Origin: JALOLG01 sp963776935 | GTDB taxonomy: Bacteria; Actinomycetota; Acidimicrobiia; Acidimicrobiales; Ilumatobacteraceae | DNA: 64,000 bases | Assembly: GCA_963776935.1 (NCBI GenBank) | Contig: CAVZOP010000005.1 | Coordinates: 1 to 64,000 of the forward strand | Direction: 5' to 3' | Shown here: positions 1 to 9,797 of the stretch, one piece after another | How positions within the stretch are numbered: position 1 is the first letter of the stretch | Layout: every line of letters starts with the position of its first letter | Position numbers and translations under genes: made by a program | Notes under the pieces: generated by a model | What the model was told of the DNA's origin: nothing | The model's database searches: none | What the model saw: only the letters and a program-made list of their open reading frames with translations

Positions 1-1719
1 CCGTGGTACCTGCCGTGGACCATGATGCCCCACGTTGTCGCGTCGTGCTGCTTGGTGAACTCATCGACATCGACGAACCCGGGGTTGACGTGGGTCAGAT
101 CGCCGTCGGCGACCTTCGAAGCTGGGACGATGACGACCTCGGTCCACTGCCGACCGCCGGAGTCGGTGACGTTCTGGTCCCAGCACACGCGACGGACGGT
201 CTCAAAGGTCTGCTTCGGCGCCATCGACAGCGTCGAATAGCCGTCGACGTCGCCCATCGACGTCATCACGTGGGCGTTGCCGACGCCTGGCGGACCGCAC
301 ACCCAGAAGTGCTGTGAGCGGTCTCCTCCAGCGTTGATCATGCGAATCGAGTCGGCCCCTCCGCAGTTCATGTCGTGGTCGGCTCGCCAGGTCGATGTCG
401 TGTTCACGTTCTGGCTGTTGCAGCAGACGTCGTCGCGATGGTGGACGTCGAGATCCCAGCGGGCGCGCCAGCTCTCGCCGTCGGAGAACGTCTCGGCGAA
501 CTGCGTACCGAACGTCACGTCCCGGGTGTCGAGGAGGCGCTGCGGTGTTATGGCGGAGTAGTCCGAGTTGGCCGGGAACCAGCCGTTGACGTCGGCGATC
601 AGCTCCGTGTCGGTGTCGCCCGTGAACAGGCACACCTTGCCGCCGGTTCCGACCTTCACGATGGCGCTGTTGGCGACGGGTGCGCCGACACCGTAGTTGA
701 GGTTGGACGCGTTGGGACGGGGTGTGCCGCAGGGCCAGGCGGTGAGGAAACCGGTGCCGCGCGCTTCGGCTGACGTGAGGTTGAGCACTACCGCCGAAGC
801 GTTGGCGGGCACGCCGGCGCGCCCGGCCACCTGCAGTTCGTACGTCTGGCCGGCGCGGCGCAGACCTTGGCCGGCGCTGGCGCCGTCGACGGTGGTGAGG
901 CCGGGGCGGGTGTCGAGCAGGCGCCGCGGGTGACGCCGAGACGTAGTCGGTGCCGGAGGGGAACCAGCCGTTGATGTCGGCGATCAACTGGGTGTCGGTG
1001 TCGGCCGTGAGCAAGCACACCTTGCCGCCGGTTCCGATCTTGACGATGGCGTTGTTGGCGACGGGTGCGCCGACGCCGTAGTTGAGGTTCGAGGCGGTCG
1101 GTCGTGCCGCGCCACATGGCCAGGCGGTGATGAAGCCGGTGCCGCCCGCTTCGGCCGAGGTGATGTTGAGAACCACCGATGAGGCGTTGTTCGGGACACC
1201 GGAGCGTCCCGTGACCTGCAACTCATAGGTTCCACCGGCGCGGCGAAGGCCGACGCCCGCGGCGATGGCGTCGACGGTGGAGAGGCCGGGCCGGGTGTCG
1301 AGCAGGCGCGCGGGTGTGGTCGAGGTGAACGGGTAGCCGGCAGGGAACCAGCCGTTGATGTCGACGATCAGTTCGGTGTCAGCATCGGCCGTGAACAGGC
1401 ACACCTTGCCGCCCGTTCCGATCCTGACGATGGCGCTGTTGGCGATCGGCGCGCCCACGCCGTAGTTGAGGTTGGACGCGTTGGGACGTGTCGCGCCGCA
1501 CGGCCAGGCGGTGATGTAGCCGGTGCCGCGGGCCCCGGCCGAGGTGATGTTGAGCACCACTGCCGAGGCGTCGGCGGGCACACCTGCCTGACCGGTCACC
1601 TGCAACTCGAGCGTCGTCCCCGCCGGGCGGGGCGCGGCGTCGGTCAAGCCGGCATTGACGAAGACAGCGGGCACCACCAGTGCCCCGTACGTCAACAGCA
1701 CTGAGGTGGCTCGTCTCAT
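1..1719 (-). CDS. Secreted protein with three tandem ~110-residue repeats (partial, frameshifted)
   Basis: An N-terminal hydrophobic segment after MRRATS suggests a signal peptide. It is followed by repeats that each carry a V-L-N-(I/L)-T-S-A core, a TAWPCG motif, an N-L-N-Y-G-V-G-A-P motif, a GGKVC motif, an IxDINGWFP motif and a LLDTRPG linker. This repeat type is common in secreted actinobacterial proteins, where it is thought to be an extracellular adhesion or glycan-associated module. After the third repeat comes a different, Trp/Cys/His-rich domain that runs off the left edge of the window, so the C terminus is missing. A one-base excess near 922-924 breaks the frame between repeats two and three; comparison with the preceding linker shows it clearly. 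The ATG at 1719 is preceded by GGAGATCC. I cannot assign a specific function. Confidence 0.7.
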
Positions 1720-1836
1720 TGAGGATCTCCCGATGGTTCGGCTCTGGACCGTCGTGCCCGAAAACCTCGAAGTCCATCGGCCAATCCTGAGGGGATCTTG
1801 AGTGGCGGAGTTCGTCCCGGGGTGACGCTGACAAGA

Positions 1837-1859
1837 ATGTTGCGGACATCTTACAACAT
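1837..1859 (-). promoter_or_regulatory. Possible promoter/operator of the repeat protein
   Basis: The hexamers ATGTTG (1837-1842) and CAACAT (1854-1859) form an inverted repeat. Inside it, the minus strand reads TAAGAT (1853-1848), a good -10 hexamer. It lies about 130 bases upstream of the repeat-protein start. No convincing -35 is visible. The rest of 1720-1975 shows nothing else I can name. Confidence 0.3.
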
Positions 1860-1975
1860 GACAGTTCGATGACACATGGCGAGGGTTGCCGCTCTGCCTT
1901 CGTCCCGACCGCTGTCGCCACGGCAGGCACCATCCACGTTGCCCGGCGTCCGCCGCTTGTTCGCCGGCCACGCCG

Positions 1976-2182
1976 ATGACATGCTTCGCCACCGATGCGT
2001 ACCTCCCGGTTCACCCCGTTCGATCCGCGGTCGAGCTGCTCGTGAAGGTCCTGCGGAGGGTGCTCGGGGCGCTGGCGATCGCGGCCGCCGTCGCCGGAGC
2101 GTTGCGGGTGCGGGGCAAGGGCGGCACGCCACCCCAGCACGGTGGGTGGCGACAACTCGAACTTCCGCCAGAGGGTCGTTGA
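1976..2182 (+). CDS. Small membrane protein of unknown function
   Basis: A 68-residue reading frame with one central hydrophobic segment (roughly residues 20-42, containing LLVKVLRRVLGALAIAAAV) followed by a basic, Gly/Pro-rich tail. Its stop codon overlaps the TTG start of the next gene in the arrangement TTGA, which is the strongest argument that it is translated. Product and partner are unknown. Co-translation suggests it works with, or regulates, the dehydrogenase-like protein encoded downstream. Confidence 0.5.
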   Translation: MTCFATDAYLPVHPVRSAVELLVKVLRRVLGALAIAAAVAGALRVRGKGGTPPQHGGWRQLELPPEGR

Positions 2183-3126
2183 CCATCATCGTCGTCGGCG
2201 ACGGGATCGTCGGCCGGCGGATCACCCGCCTGTTGACCGCCCACGACAACCATCCGGTCGTGCGCGGTCCCCGTGATTCGGCGCTCGATGCCTCGGCGTG
2301 GCCGGTCTCGTCGGGCGACGTGGTGGTGATGGCCATCCCGGGCGAGCACGCGCCGCCCGCGGCGCAGCTCGTCGAGCTCGGCGTCTCGGTCGTGTCGGTG
2401 GGCGACCTGCTCGACGACACCAACGAGTTGCTCGCCCTCGACGACGTGTTCCGCGAGACGGACTGCACGCTCGTCGTCGGCGCCGCGATGTCACCCGGGC
2501 TGTCGGGATTGATCGCCCGTCATCTCGCGTCGCAGCTCGCCTTTTGCGACGAGATCCACGTCGCCGTGCACGGGACGGCGGGGCCGGCGTGTGCTCGCCA
2601 GCACCACCGCGCGTTGGACGGTTTCGCGCCGGGCTGGCACGACGGCGAGTGGATCGAGCGCCGGGCCGGCAGCGGCCGGGAGCTGTGCTGGTTTCCCGAA
2701 CCGGTGGGGGCGCGCGACTGCTACCGCGCCGAGCTCACCGACCCGCTGTTGCTCCACCGATCGTTTTCCGATGCGGCGCGCATCAGCGCCCGCGTGTCGG
2801 CGACCCGCCGAGACCGTCTGACGTCGAGCCTTCCGATGCTCCGGACCCCGCACGCGGAGGGACTGGAGGGCGCCCTGCGGGTGGAGGTCCGCGGTGCCGA
2901 CAGTGGTGGTGGCCGCCAGACGTTGATCGCCGGGATCGCCGAGCGGGCGGGGACTGCCGCGGCCGCGACGGCGGCCGTGTTCGCCGCCGAGGCGGCCGCC
3001 GGCCGGCTTCCGTCCGGTGTGGTCGTGAGCGGTGATGCGACACTCGACACCGTGAGCCTGCTCGCCGGCGTCGAACGGCACGGTGTCCGCCTCCAGGAGT
3101 TCACGGGCGTCGCCCAGCGCAGCTGA
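2179..3126 (+). CDS. Rossmann-fold NAD(P)-binding protein, saccharopine dehydrogenase-like
   Basis: The 315-residue product opens with a beta strand and the dinucleotide-binding loop GDGIVG (residues 7-12). The segment MSPGLSG followed by a conserved His and Gly/Ala-rich helices resembles the saccharopine dehydrogenase-like / homoserine-dehydrogenase-like superfamily, in which the first domain binds NAD(P) and the second a small substrate. No substrate can be deduced. I chose the TTG start at 2179 because translation from it begins directly at the Rossmann strand, it overlaps the preceding stop, and it has a GAGGG ribosome-binding site. The 3' end overlaps the converging DUF1003 gene by about 25 bases. 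Confidence 0.6.
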   Translation: MTIIVVGDGIVGRRITRLLTAHDNHPVVRGPRDSALDASAWPVSSGDVVVMAIPGEHAPPAAQLVELGVSVVSVGDLLDDTNELLALDDVFRETDCTLVVGAAMSPGLSGLIARHLASQLAFCDEIHVAVHGTAGPACARQHHRALDGFAPGWHDGEWIERRAGSGRELCWFPEPVGARDCYRAELTDPLLLHRSFSDAARISARVSATRRDRLTSSLPMLRTPHAEGLEGALRVEVRGADSGGGRQTLIAGIAERAGTAAAATAAVFAAEAAAGRLPSGVVVSGDATLDTVSLLAGVERHGVRLQEFTGVAQRS

Positions 3127-3682
3127 GAACAGGCCAGGCGGGACGGACCGCGTCAGAGGCCGGCGATCTCGCCTGCTTTTCGGCGCGTGCCTCCATCGCG
3201 TCGAGGCGTTCGACGATGCGGCCCATGACCATCGTGATGCGGTCGATCTGATCGCCGAGCTCCTCACCCGTCACGACGTCGGACAGGGCCAGGCGGACCC
3301 CGGCGATCTCGCGGGCAAGGAACTCGGTGTCAGCCTGCGTTCGTTCGGCCACCTCGCGGTCGTAGTCGGAGGCCAGTCGGTCGCGGCGTTCCTGGCGGTT
3401 CTGGGCGAGCAGGATCAGAGGCGCCGCGTACGAGGCCTGCAGCGACAACACCAAGGTGAGCAGCACGAGACCGCGATTCCATGGGTCGAACTGATAGCGC
3501 TCGGGCGGCAGCAGGTTGAAGGCCAACCACACGATGACCACAACGGTCTGCCAGACGAGAAAACGCGCCGTGCCGAGGTAGCGGGCGATCGATTCGCTGA
3601 ACTGACCGAACGCCTCGGCGTCGTAGGAGACGTCGAAGCGGTACCGGTGGCGCGGCGAGGTGAGGTCGCTGCGCCGTTTCAC
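3101..3682 (-). CDS. DUF1003 membrane protein
   Basis: The 193-residue product matches the DUF1003 pattern: a short basic N-terminal region, two closely spaced transmembrane helices (a Trp-rich one near WQTVVVIVWLAFN, then LLTLVLSLQASYAAPLILL), the motif AQNRQERRDR and a charged helical C-terminal tail. I chose the GTG at 3682 because it overlaps the TGA of the upstream PRC/CBS gene (GTGA). An in-frame ATG at 3730 would extend it by 16 residues. The translational coupling to a magnesium-transporter-like regulatory protein points to a shared membrane role, but the biochemical function of DUF1003 is not known. Confidence 0.85.
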   Translation of the reverse strand: MKRRSDLTSPRHRYRFDVSYDAEAFGQFSESIARYLGTARFLVWQTVVVIVWLAFNLLPPERYQFDPWNRGLVLLTLVLSLQASYAAPLILLAQNRQERRDRLASDYDREVAERTQADTEFLAREIAGVRLALSDVVTGEELGDQIDRITMVMGRIVERLDAMEARAEKQARSPASDAVRPAWPVLSCAGRRP

Positions 3683-4920
3683 GACGCGGCCCCAGTCGCG
3701 GTCGCCACCCCCCGATGCCGTTGCCGCCATCCGGCGCCGAGCATCCGGTCGACCACGTCGTCGACGCTGACCGCGCCGAGCAGGTGGCCGCCGTCATCGG
3801 TGACCCCGAGGGTGAGCATGTCGTAGCTGGCGAAGTGCTCGAACACCTCCATGTCGCTCACGTCGGGGCTGACCGTCGGCACCGTGTGGACGCACCGGCT
3901 GAGCTCGATCCGCGGCGGCTCGCGCAGAAGCCGCTGCATGAACACCACGCCGAGGAACTTGCCAGTGGGCGGCTTGTACGGCGCCTGGCAAACGAACACC
4001 TGGCTGGCGATGCTCGGCGTCCAGTCCGGGTTGCGAATCTCGGCCAGCGCGTCGGCGACCGTGGCGGTCGGGCCGAGGATCACGATCTCCGGGGTCATGA
4101 GTCCGCCGGCCGTCGCCTCCTCGTACGAGAGCAGACGGGTCACGACCTCGGCCTCGTCCTCGTCCATCGCGGCGAGGATCGCGGTGCGCTGGTGTACCGG
4201 CATCTCGCCGAGCAGGTCGGCGAGGTCGTCGTACTCCATCTCGTCGAGCACGCCGATCAGCCGCTCGAGGTCGAGGTCCTCGATCAGCCGGAGCTGCTCG
4301 GCTTCGGGGAGCTCCTCGAGCACGTCGGCAAGTCGCTCGTCGTCCATCGCCTCGGCGAGCTGGCGCCGCTGCGATACGGGGAGGGCGCGCACCACGGCGG
4401 CGACATCGGACGGGTGCATGTCGCGCAGGCGGGCGGCCTCGGCGACCATCGAGCTCGGCGCTTCGAACAGCCCGGGAAGCTCGTCGTGGTCGACGAGGCG
4501 GTAGCTGGGGCGGCGCCTCAGCATGCTGCGCTTGGCGAGGCGGATCTTGGCGATCTCCCACCAGTTGGACCGGCCGTCGGTGGCGGCGCGCAAGGCGACG
4601 TCGCTGACCGTCTCGTCACCGACGTGCTTGTCGATCAGCTCGGCGCCGATCTGCACCTCGCCCGGTCGTGGCTTGAACGGGTTGAGGTCGACGTCCCAAC
4701 TCCGCAGCCGTGCACCGTCGCTGTCGAGCTCGGCGACGCGAGCGGCGTTGACGAAGATCCGGCGCCGCTGGCTCGATGCGACGAAGCCGAGGACTCGTGG
4801 CGCCGCGCCAGGCCGACCGGGCACGACGACGATGTCCTCGATCTTGCCGATCGGCGCCCCGCCGGCGTCGAGGAGTGGCAAGCGCATCACCCTGAATGCG
4901 TAGATCAGCTCGCTTGCCAT
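3679..4920 (-). CDS. PRC-barrel / MgtE N-terminal / CBS domain protein without a channel domain
   Basis: The 413-residue product has an N-terminal PRC-barrel-like region (about 1-90), a central MgtE-type superhelical domain rich in acidic residues (about 165-270, with LADVLEELPEAEQ and DDLADLLGEMP), and a CBS pair (about 280-400, with GGLMTPEIV and VSVDDVVD). The transmembrane channel of true MgtE magnesium transporters is absent, so this is probably a soluble sensor of Mg or adenine nucleotide. Mycobacteria and many other actinobacteria have the same pair with a DUF1003 gene. A -10 box TAGCCT ends six bases before the ATG, so the transcript is probably leaderless. Confidence 0.85.
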   Translation of the reverse strand: MASELIYAFRVMRLPLLDAGGAPIGKIEDIVVVPGRPGAAPRVLGFVASSQRRRIFVNAARVAELDSDGARLRSWDVDLNPFKPRPGEVQIGAELIDKHVGDETVSDVALRAATDGRSNWWEIAKIRLAKRSMLRRRPSYRLVDHDELPGLFEAPSSMVAEAARLRDMHPSDVAAVVRALPVSQRRQLAEAMDDERLADVLEELPEAEQLRLIEDLDLERLIGVLDEMEYDDLADLLGEMPVHQRTAILAAMDEDEAEVVTRLLSYEEATAGGLMTPEIVILGPTATVADALAEIRNPDWTPSIASQVFVCQAPYKPPTGKFLGVVFMQRLLREPPRIELSRCVHTVPTVSPDVSDMEVFEHFASYDMLTLGVTDDGGHLLGAVSVDDVVDRMLGAGWRQRHRGVATATGAAS

Positions 4921-4926
4921 GGTCGC

Positions 4927-4932
4927 AGGCTA
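4927..4932 (-). promoter_or_regulatory. Leaderless -10 box (TAGCCT)
   Basis: TAGCCT on the minus strand lies six bases from the ATG at 4920. No Shine-Dalgarno sequence is present, which fits leaderless transcription. Confidence 0.5.
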
Positions 4933-5053
4933 GCGCTGGACCCCGACGGCCGACCGGTTGCCCTACTTGATTGAGTCGGCTCACTCCACGTCGTGTCGGG
5001 CGATCGTTTGGGTCGCCGACTCGGACGGGTTTCACGTCGCGATCGGTCGCTGA

Positions 5054-7633
5054 CTATTCGTTGATCGTGTACTCGCGAAGCGCTGGGTCAGCGGCGATGT
5101 CGTCGGGAGTGAACAGGATCGGACGCCACTGCTTGGCGGCGAACATCGCCGTCTGATCGCGGAAGAACGGGCTCGTCGGATCACCGGTCTCGCCGTAGGT
5201 GAGCACGGCCTCGGCGACCGGCCCTTCGGCGGTGAACTCGACGTCGAAGATGAAGCTCGTGCCGTTGCTCACCGGGTAGCCGAGCGTCGTCAGCGAGCGC
5301 GATCCCTCGATCCGTTGGCCGCGCTCGGCGCTGGGTTCGGTCGTCGTGTCGTTGGTGCCGAACCCGACGACGTTGGTCACGCCTTCGGCTCCCGTGCCGC
5401 CGTGCACGGCGATGCGCTCGCCGTTCCGATCGGCCACCTGGAGCTCGCCGAGTGGTGAGTCGAGGTCGAAGCCGCCGGCGCGCAGGCGCAGGACTGCAGC
5501 CGCGATCCGAGTCGGAACCTCGGCGTCGGGACTGAGCCCGTTCGGCGTGCCGAGCGGGTCGGCGGGATCGAAGCCGACGGCCCACAACGGCCCGGCGTCG
5601 ATCAGGTCCGCCCCCGAGTACGTGTCGATGAACTCGCGCCACAGCGCGGCGCCGACCGAGTCGACATCGACACGACGGTCCCACGCTGCCAACGTGTCGC
5701 ACGCCGGCTGCCAGATGCCGTTCGGATCGCGGACGAGCGCTGCGTAGGCGTTGCACTCGGCCACCACCTCGTCGACGAGCATCTCGGCGGTGAAGACGCG
5801 GTTGCTGACCGACGAGTCGCGGAGCTCCTCCCGCGTGAACAGACCGTCGGTGCCGGCGTCGCCACCATCGACAGAGAGCTGCCGTGCATTCATTCGCGTT
5901 CGGTTGGAGACCGGCGTCTCTTCGAGCCCGTGGGCGGGGGAGTAGCCGGAGAGCAGCTCATCGGGGTTGACGAACCAGAACGGGTCGTTGGCGTTGAACA
6001 CGAAGTCGCTGCGTTCGAGCTGAGGCATCTCGTCGAACGGCACGAGACCGGGGTCGCGCGCGCCCGGATCGTCGACCCATTCGTAGAGCGGGTCGCTGCC
6101 GTCGAGGAGGATGACGCCGTTGTCGAGGGCGACCTTGGTGATCGGGTCGGCGGCGACGTTGGTACGCCACGCGGCGATCGCCGCGTCGGACAGGTTCGGT
6201 GTCGCCGAGGTGTCCGCGTACCAGATCCGCCCGTCGGCCGACGCGGCGATCGTGTTGACCCACGGGATGCCCTGCCACGTGGAATGAGCGTCGATCAGAT
6301 CGTCCATCGACTGGGCCCGGTTCATCGCCATGAACTGGGGGATCAACTCGTCGTTGTCGGCGTTGGCGTCGCGGAACGTGAGCGTGCGCTCATCTGTCCA
6401 ACCGAGGCCGGGGAAGTCGATGATCGGTCCGTAGTGGCTGAACCAGAACGTCCGCTCGACGGCGGTGGTCGTGCCGTCATCGGCGAGCACATCGACATCG
6501 ACGGTGCGGCTCGTCATCGCCCGCTCCTCGTCGCCGTAGCGGTAGCGCGTCGGGTCACCTGGTACGAGGTCGAGCGTGTAGGCCGTGAACCGGCGCCCGG
6601 CCGACACCGTGGCCGACCAGGCGACACCGTCGGTGAACCCGATGTTGATCGCCGGGGAGCCGAGCAGTGACACGCCGTACACGTCGAGCCCATCGGGCAC
6701 GGTGAGGTGCGCTTCGTAGAACCGCAGCGCACCCTGCCACGGGAAGTGTGGGTTGCCCACGAGCATCGTCGTGCCGTCCGCGGTGCGGTCGGGACCGATC
6801 GCCCACGCGTTGCTGGCGAGCTGGTCGGCGTCGGGGACGAGCCCGGCGAGCGCCTGCTCCAAACCGTCGCGGTCGGATGCCCCAGCAGCGTCCTCGTCGG
6901 CTGGCGTTCCGCTGTCGTCCGTCTCGACGGGACTCGTCGGTGGCGTGGCGGAGGCGATGTAACCGAGCAGCGGGTCGACGCTCGCCCGCCACGACAGCGA
7001 CTTGTAGTACGCCGCCAGGTCGTACTCGTCGATCGGACGGACCCATGGCTCGCCGGCGCAGTAGCCGTTCACGGCACCGACTCCCGTGTCGGCGAGATAG
7101 CGGTTGTAGCCCGCCGCATAGCCCTCGATCACCGCCCGCGGTTCTGGATCGGTCGCATCGAGGTCGGCCGCTGCCCGCTCGTACAGGTCGAGGGCCTTGT
7201 ACACGAGATCCTGCTCGAGCCACATGTCGTCGGTCCCCGCACCGAAGAAGCTGGCCGCTTCGCTCCTCGCCTGGACGACGACGTCGGCGAGTGAGCAGAG
7301 ATGGTCCTCGGCGAACGCATAGCCGTAGCCGTACCCGAGGCTCCCGAAGTCGTCAGCCGTGATGTGGGGAATGTTGTGCGCCGTCCGCCGGATCGTGGCC
7401 TCGTACGCGAACGTCGACTCGGTGGTCGGTGGCGCCGTTGGCGTGGGATCCGTCGTCGCCGATTCGGGGGGTGCGGGCGGTTGCGTCACCGGCGTCGACG
7501 CTGCCTCCGGCGTCGACGTGCGGGCGGGATCGTCGGTCGTGTCGGAGCTTGCGTCGTCGTCGCCGCTGCAGGCCGCAGTAGCGATCCCGAACAGTGCGAT
7601 CGTCGTCGCGACGCCGAGTCGCCTGATGCCCAT
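5054..7633 (-). CDS. Lipoprotein penicillin/aculeacin-type acylase (Ntn hydrolase)
   Basis: The 859-residue precursor begins with a lipoprotein signal (lipobox Cys22) and an acidic, Pro/Thr-rich linker to about residue 73. The alpha-chain region then has RTAHNIPHI and a GYGYGYAFAED motif, followed by a spacer and the SNAW motif. Ser274 would become the N-terminal nucleophile of the beta chain after autocatalytic cleavage. GNPHFPW and the GSPAINIG and TVSAGRRFT segments are typical of the aculeacin A acylase and AhlM branch, which removes long acyl chains from lipopeptides or acyl-homoserine lactones. The enzyme is expected outside the membrane. Natural substrate unknown; quorum quenching or lipopeptide detoxification are possibilities. 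Confidence 0.9.
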   Translation of the reverse strand: MGIRRLGVATTIALFGIATAACSGDDDASSDTTDDPARTSTPEAASTPVTQPPAPPESATTDPTPTAPPTTESTFAYEATIRRTAHNIPHITADDFGSLGYGYGYAFAEDHLCSLADVVVQARSEAASFFGAGTDDMWLEQDLVYKALDLYERAAADLDATDPEPRAVIEGYAAGYNRYLADTGVGAVNGYCAGEPWVRPIDEYDLAAYYKSLSWRASVDPLLGYIASATPPTSPVETDDSGTPADEDAAGASDRDGLEQALAGLVPDADQLASNAWAIGPDRTADGTTMLVGNPHFPWQGALRFYEAHLTVPDGLDVYGVSLLGSPAINIGFTDGVAWSATVSAGRRFTAYTLDLVPGDPTRYRYGDEERAMTSRTVDVDVLADDGTTTAVERTFWFSHYGPIIDFPGLGWTDERTLTFRDANADNDELIPQFMAMNRAQSMDDLIDAHSTWQGIPWVNTIAASADGRIWYADTSATPNLSDAAIAAWRTNVAADPITKVALDNGVILLDGSDPLYEWVDDPGARDPGLVPFDEMPQLERSDFVFNANDPFWFVNPDELLSGYSPAHGLEETPVSNRTRMNARQLSVDGGDAGTDGLFTREELRDSSVSNRVFTAEMLVDEVVAECNAYAALVRDPNGIWQPACDTLAAWDRRVDVDSVGAALWREFIDTYSGADLIDAGPLWAVGFDPADPLGTPNGLSPDAEVPTRIAAAVLRLRAGGFDLDSPLGELQVADRNGERIAVHGGTGAEGVTNVVGFGTNDTTTEPSAERGQRIEGSRSLTTLGYPVSNGTSFIFDVEFTAEGPVAEAVLTYGETGDPTSPFFRDQTAMFAAKQWRPILFTPDDIAADPALREYTINE

Positions 7634-7645
7634 CCTGGGCGGACG

Positions 7646-9707
7646 CTACCCGGCGTGGGCGCGCTCGATCTGGACCAGTGTGTCGCTGTACGCCACACCG
7701 CCGCCCCACTCTGTGAGGGTGTCGTTGGTGAGGCTGTTGGCGACCTTGCCGTCGGGGTGCTGGCTCATCCACCAACCGAACGGAATCGCCGTCACCCCAG
7801 GGCGCAGGCGCTCGCTGATCCGAACCGGCACCTCGACGCTCGCTCGGTCGTTCCAGACCCGCGCGCAGTCACCCTCGACGAGGCCGCGTGACGCAGCGTC
7901 GACCGGGTCGAGCTCGACGAACGGCGCGCCCTCGAGCGGGCCGTGCTTCGGCAGCGGGGAGTAGCTGGAGTTGAGGAAGCGGGTGTGGTGCTTCGGCGTC
8001 AGCAACTGGAGAGGGAAGCGGGCGGCCAACGCCTGGTCGCCGTCGGGGCTCTCACGCGGCGCGACGTAGGTCGCGACGCGGGGCTGGCCCATGCCTTCGA
8101 GTCGATCACTGGCGAGCTCGACCTTGCCGGACGCCGTCGGGAACTGGCCGCTTCCCCACGGACGGCCGTCGTCGGGGTACGGCACGCGCACCCATCCGTC
8201 GCGTCGCAGTGCGTCGATGTCGACGCTCGGGAGCGAGTCGCGAAGGATCGTCTCGTCGTCGTCGTACAGCGACGGTTCTTCCAGCCTCATCGCGCCGGCG
8301 ATCCGACGGAACAGCTCGGCGTTGCTGACCGACTCGCCGAGCGGCGCGATGGCCGCCTCGTTCCATCCCATCCAGAGATGCCCCCAGGCGAGCACCACAT
8401 CGGTCGCCTCGATCTGCGTCGTCGCCGGCAACACGATGTCGGCGTACCGGGCGGTGTCGGTGAGGAACTGCTCGTGCACGATCGTGAACAGGTCGTCGCG
8501 CTCGAGGCCGCGCCGGGTCAGCTCGGCGTTCGGCACGACCACCAACGGGTTGGAGTTCCACACGATCATCGCGTGTACCGGCGGGTCCGATTCGGTGAGC
8601 GCTTCGCCGAGGCGACTCATGTTGAACCAACGCGGGCTGCGGTCGCCGAGCAGGTCGGGGCGGTCGAGGGCGCGGTCGTCGACGAGTTGGTCCTGCCACC
8701 CGCCGACGCTGCGCGCCAGCCCGCCGCCACGATCGGACCATGCGCCGACCAGCGCGGGCAGGCAGGCGAGGGTGCGGAAGAACATCGCCCCGTTCTCGTG
8801 GTGTTCGCCGCCGATGAGGGTGCGGATCGCAACCGGACGGGTCGTTCCGTAGTCGCGAGCGAGCGCTTCGATGTCGGCGACGTCGAGGCCAGTCGCGGTG
8901 GCGGCCCGCTCGGGCGTCCACCCGGCGACCGATTCAGCGAGCTCGTCGTAGCCGGTGGTGTGGGCGGTCACCCAGGCGTCGTCGACCAGGCCGTCGCGGA
9001 TGAGCACGTGCGTCATCGCCAGCATCAGCGCGATGTCGGTGCCGGGACGGGGCTGCAGGAACCAGTCGGCGGCATCGGCGGTGGCCGTGCGGATCGGGTC
9101 GATCACCACGATCTTGGCGCCGTCGGCGCGGGCCTCCTCGATGGTCGGCCACAGGTGACGGTTGGTCAGCTTGGTGTTCGTCGCCCAGAGGATGATCAGC
9201 CTGGCGTGGCGGATCTCGAGCGGATCCATGCCGAGCGCCGAGCCGTTCGTCATCGAGACGCCCGCCCCGACCGTGGGACCGCAGATCGCGCGAACAAGCC
9301 GGCTCGCCCCGAGGTGGTTGAAGAAGCGACCGCTGACACCCTGCATGGCGAGCAGGCTCTGGTTGCCGGCGTCGCTGAACGGCAGGATCGCCTCGGGGCC
9401 ATGAGTGTCGATCACGTCGTGCAATCGGGTTGCGATCTCGGCGAGCGCGTCGTCCCACGAGATGCGTTCGAACTCGCCGCTGCCCTTCGGCCCGGTTCGC
9501 CGGAGCGGGTGCAAGGATCCGGTCGGGGCTGTACACGCGGTCGAGGAAGCGGTTGACCTTGGGGCACAGCTCACCCTTGCTGAACGGGTGCTCGGGGTCG
9601 CCGCGGAACTTCACCGCCACCGGCTCCGGCACCGTGTCGTCGACGGTCACCGTCCACCCGCAGGAGTCGGGGCAGTCGTGGTGACAGGTGCCGTGCACGG
9701 TGCGCAT
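7646..9707 (-). CDS. Molybdopterin-dependent oxidoreductase, DMSO reductase family (one frameshift)
   Basis: Reading from the ATG at 9707, the product would be about 686 residues. The N terminus has the [4Fe-4S] ligands Cys8, Cys12, Cys16 and Cys48, then molybdopterin-binding domains (SDAGNQSLL, GPTVGAG, WATNTKLTNRH) and a C-terminal dinucleotide-binding domain (TPKHHTRFLNSSY, RVWNDR). No Tat signal precedes the cluster, so it is probably cytoplasmic. An extra A in the doublet at 9513-9514 shifts the frame shortly after the fourth cysteine; removing it restores a normal sequence, so I treat it as a likely sequence error. The substrate cannot be predicted. TACGAT ends six bases before the start, indicating a leaderless message. 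Confidence 0.85.
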
Positions 9708-9713
9708 CCAGCA

Positions 9714-9719
9714 ATCGTA
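9714..9719 (-). promoter_or_regulatory. Leaderless -10 box (TACGAT)
   Basis: TACGAT on the minus strand lies six bases before the ATG of the molybdopterin oxidoreductase at 9707. There is no ribosome-binding site. Confidence 0.5.
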
Positions 9720-9797
9720 CGTGACGCCCCGAGCGAACACCGGTGGGATCCGGACGGCGATCAACCGGTTTGCGCGCCGGCGGACCGGCGCCACACG

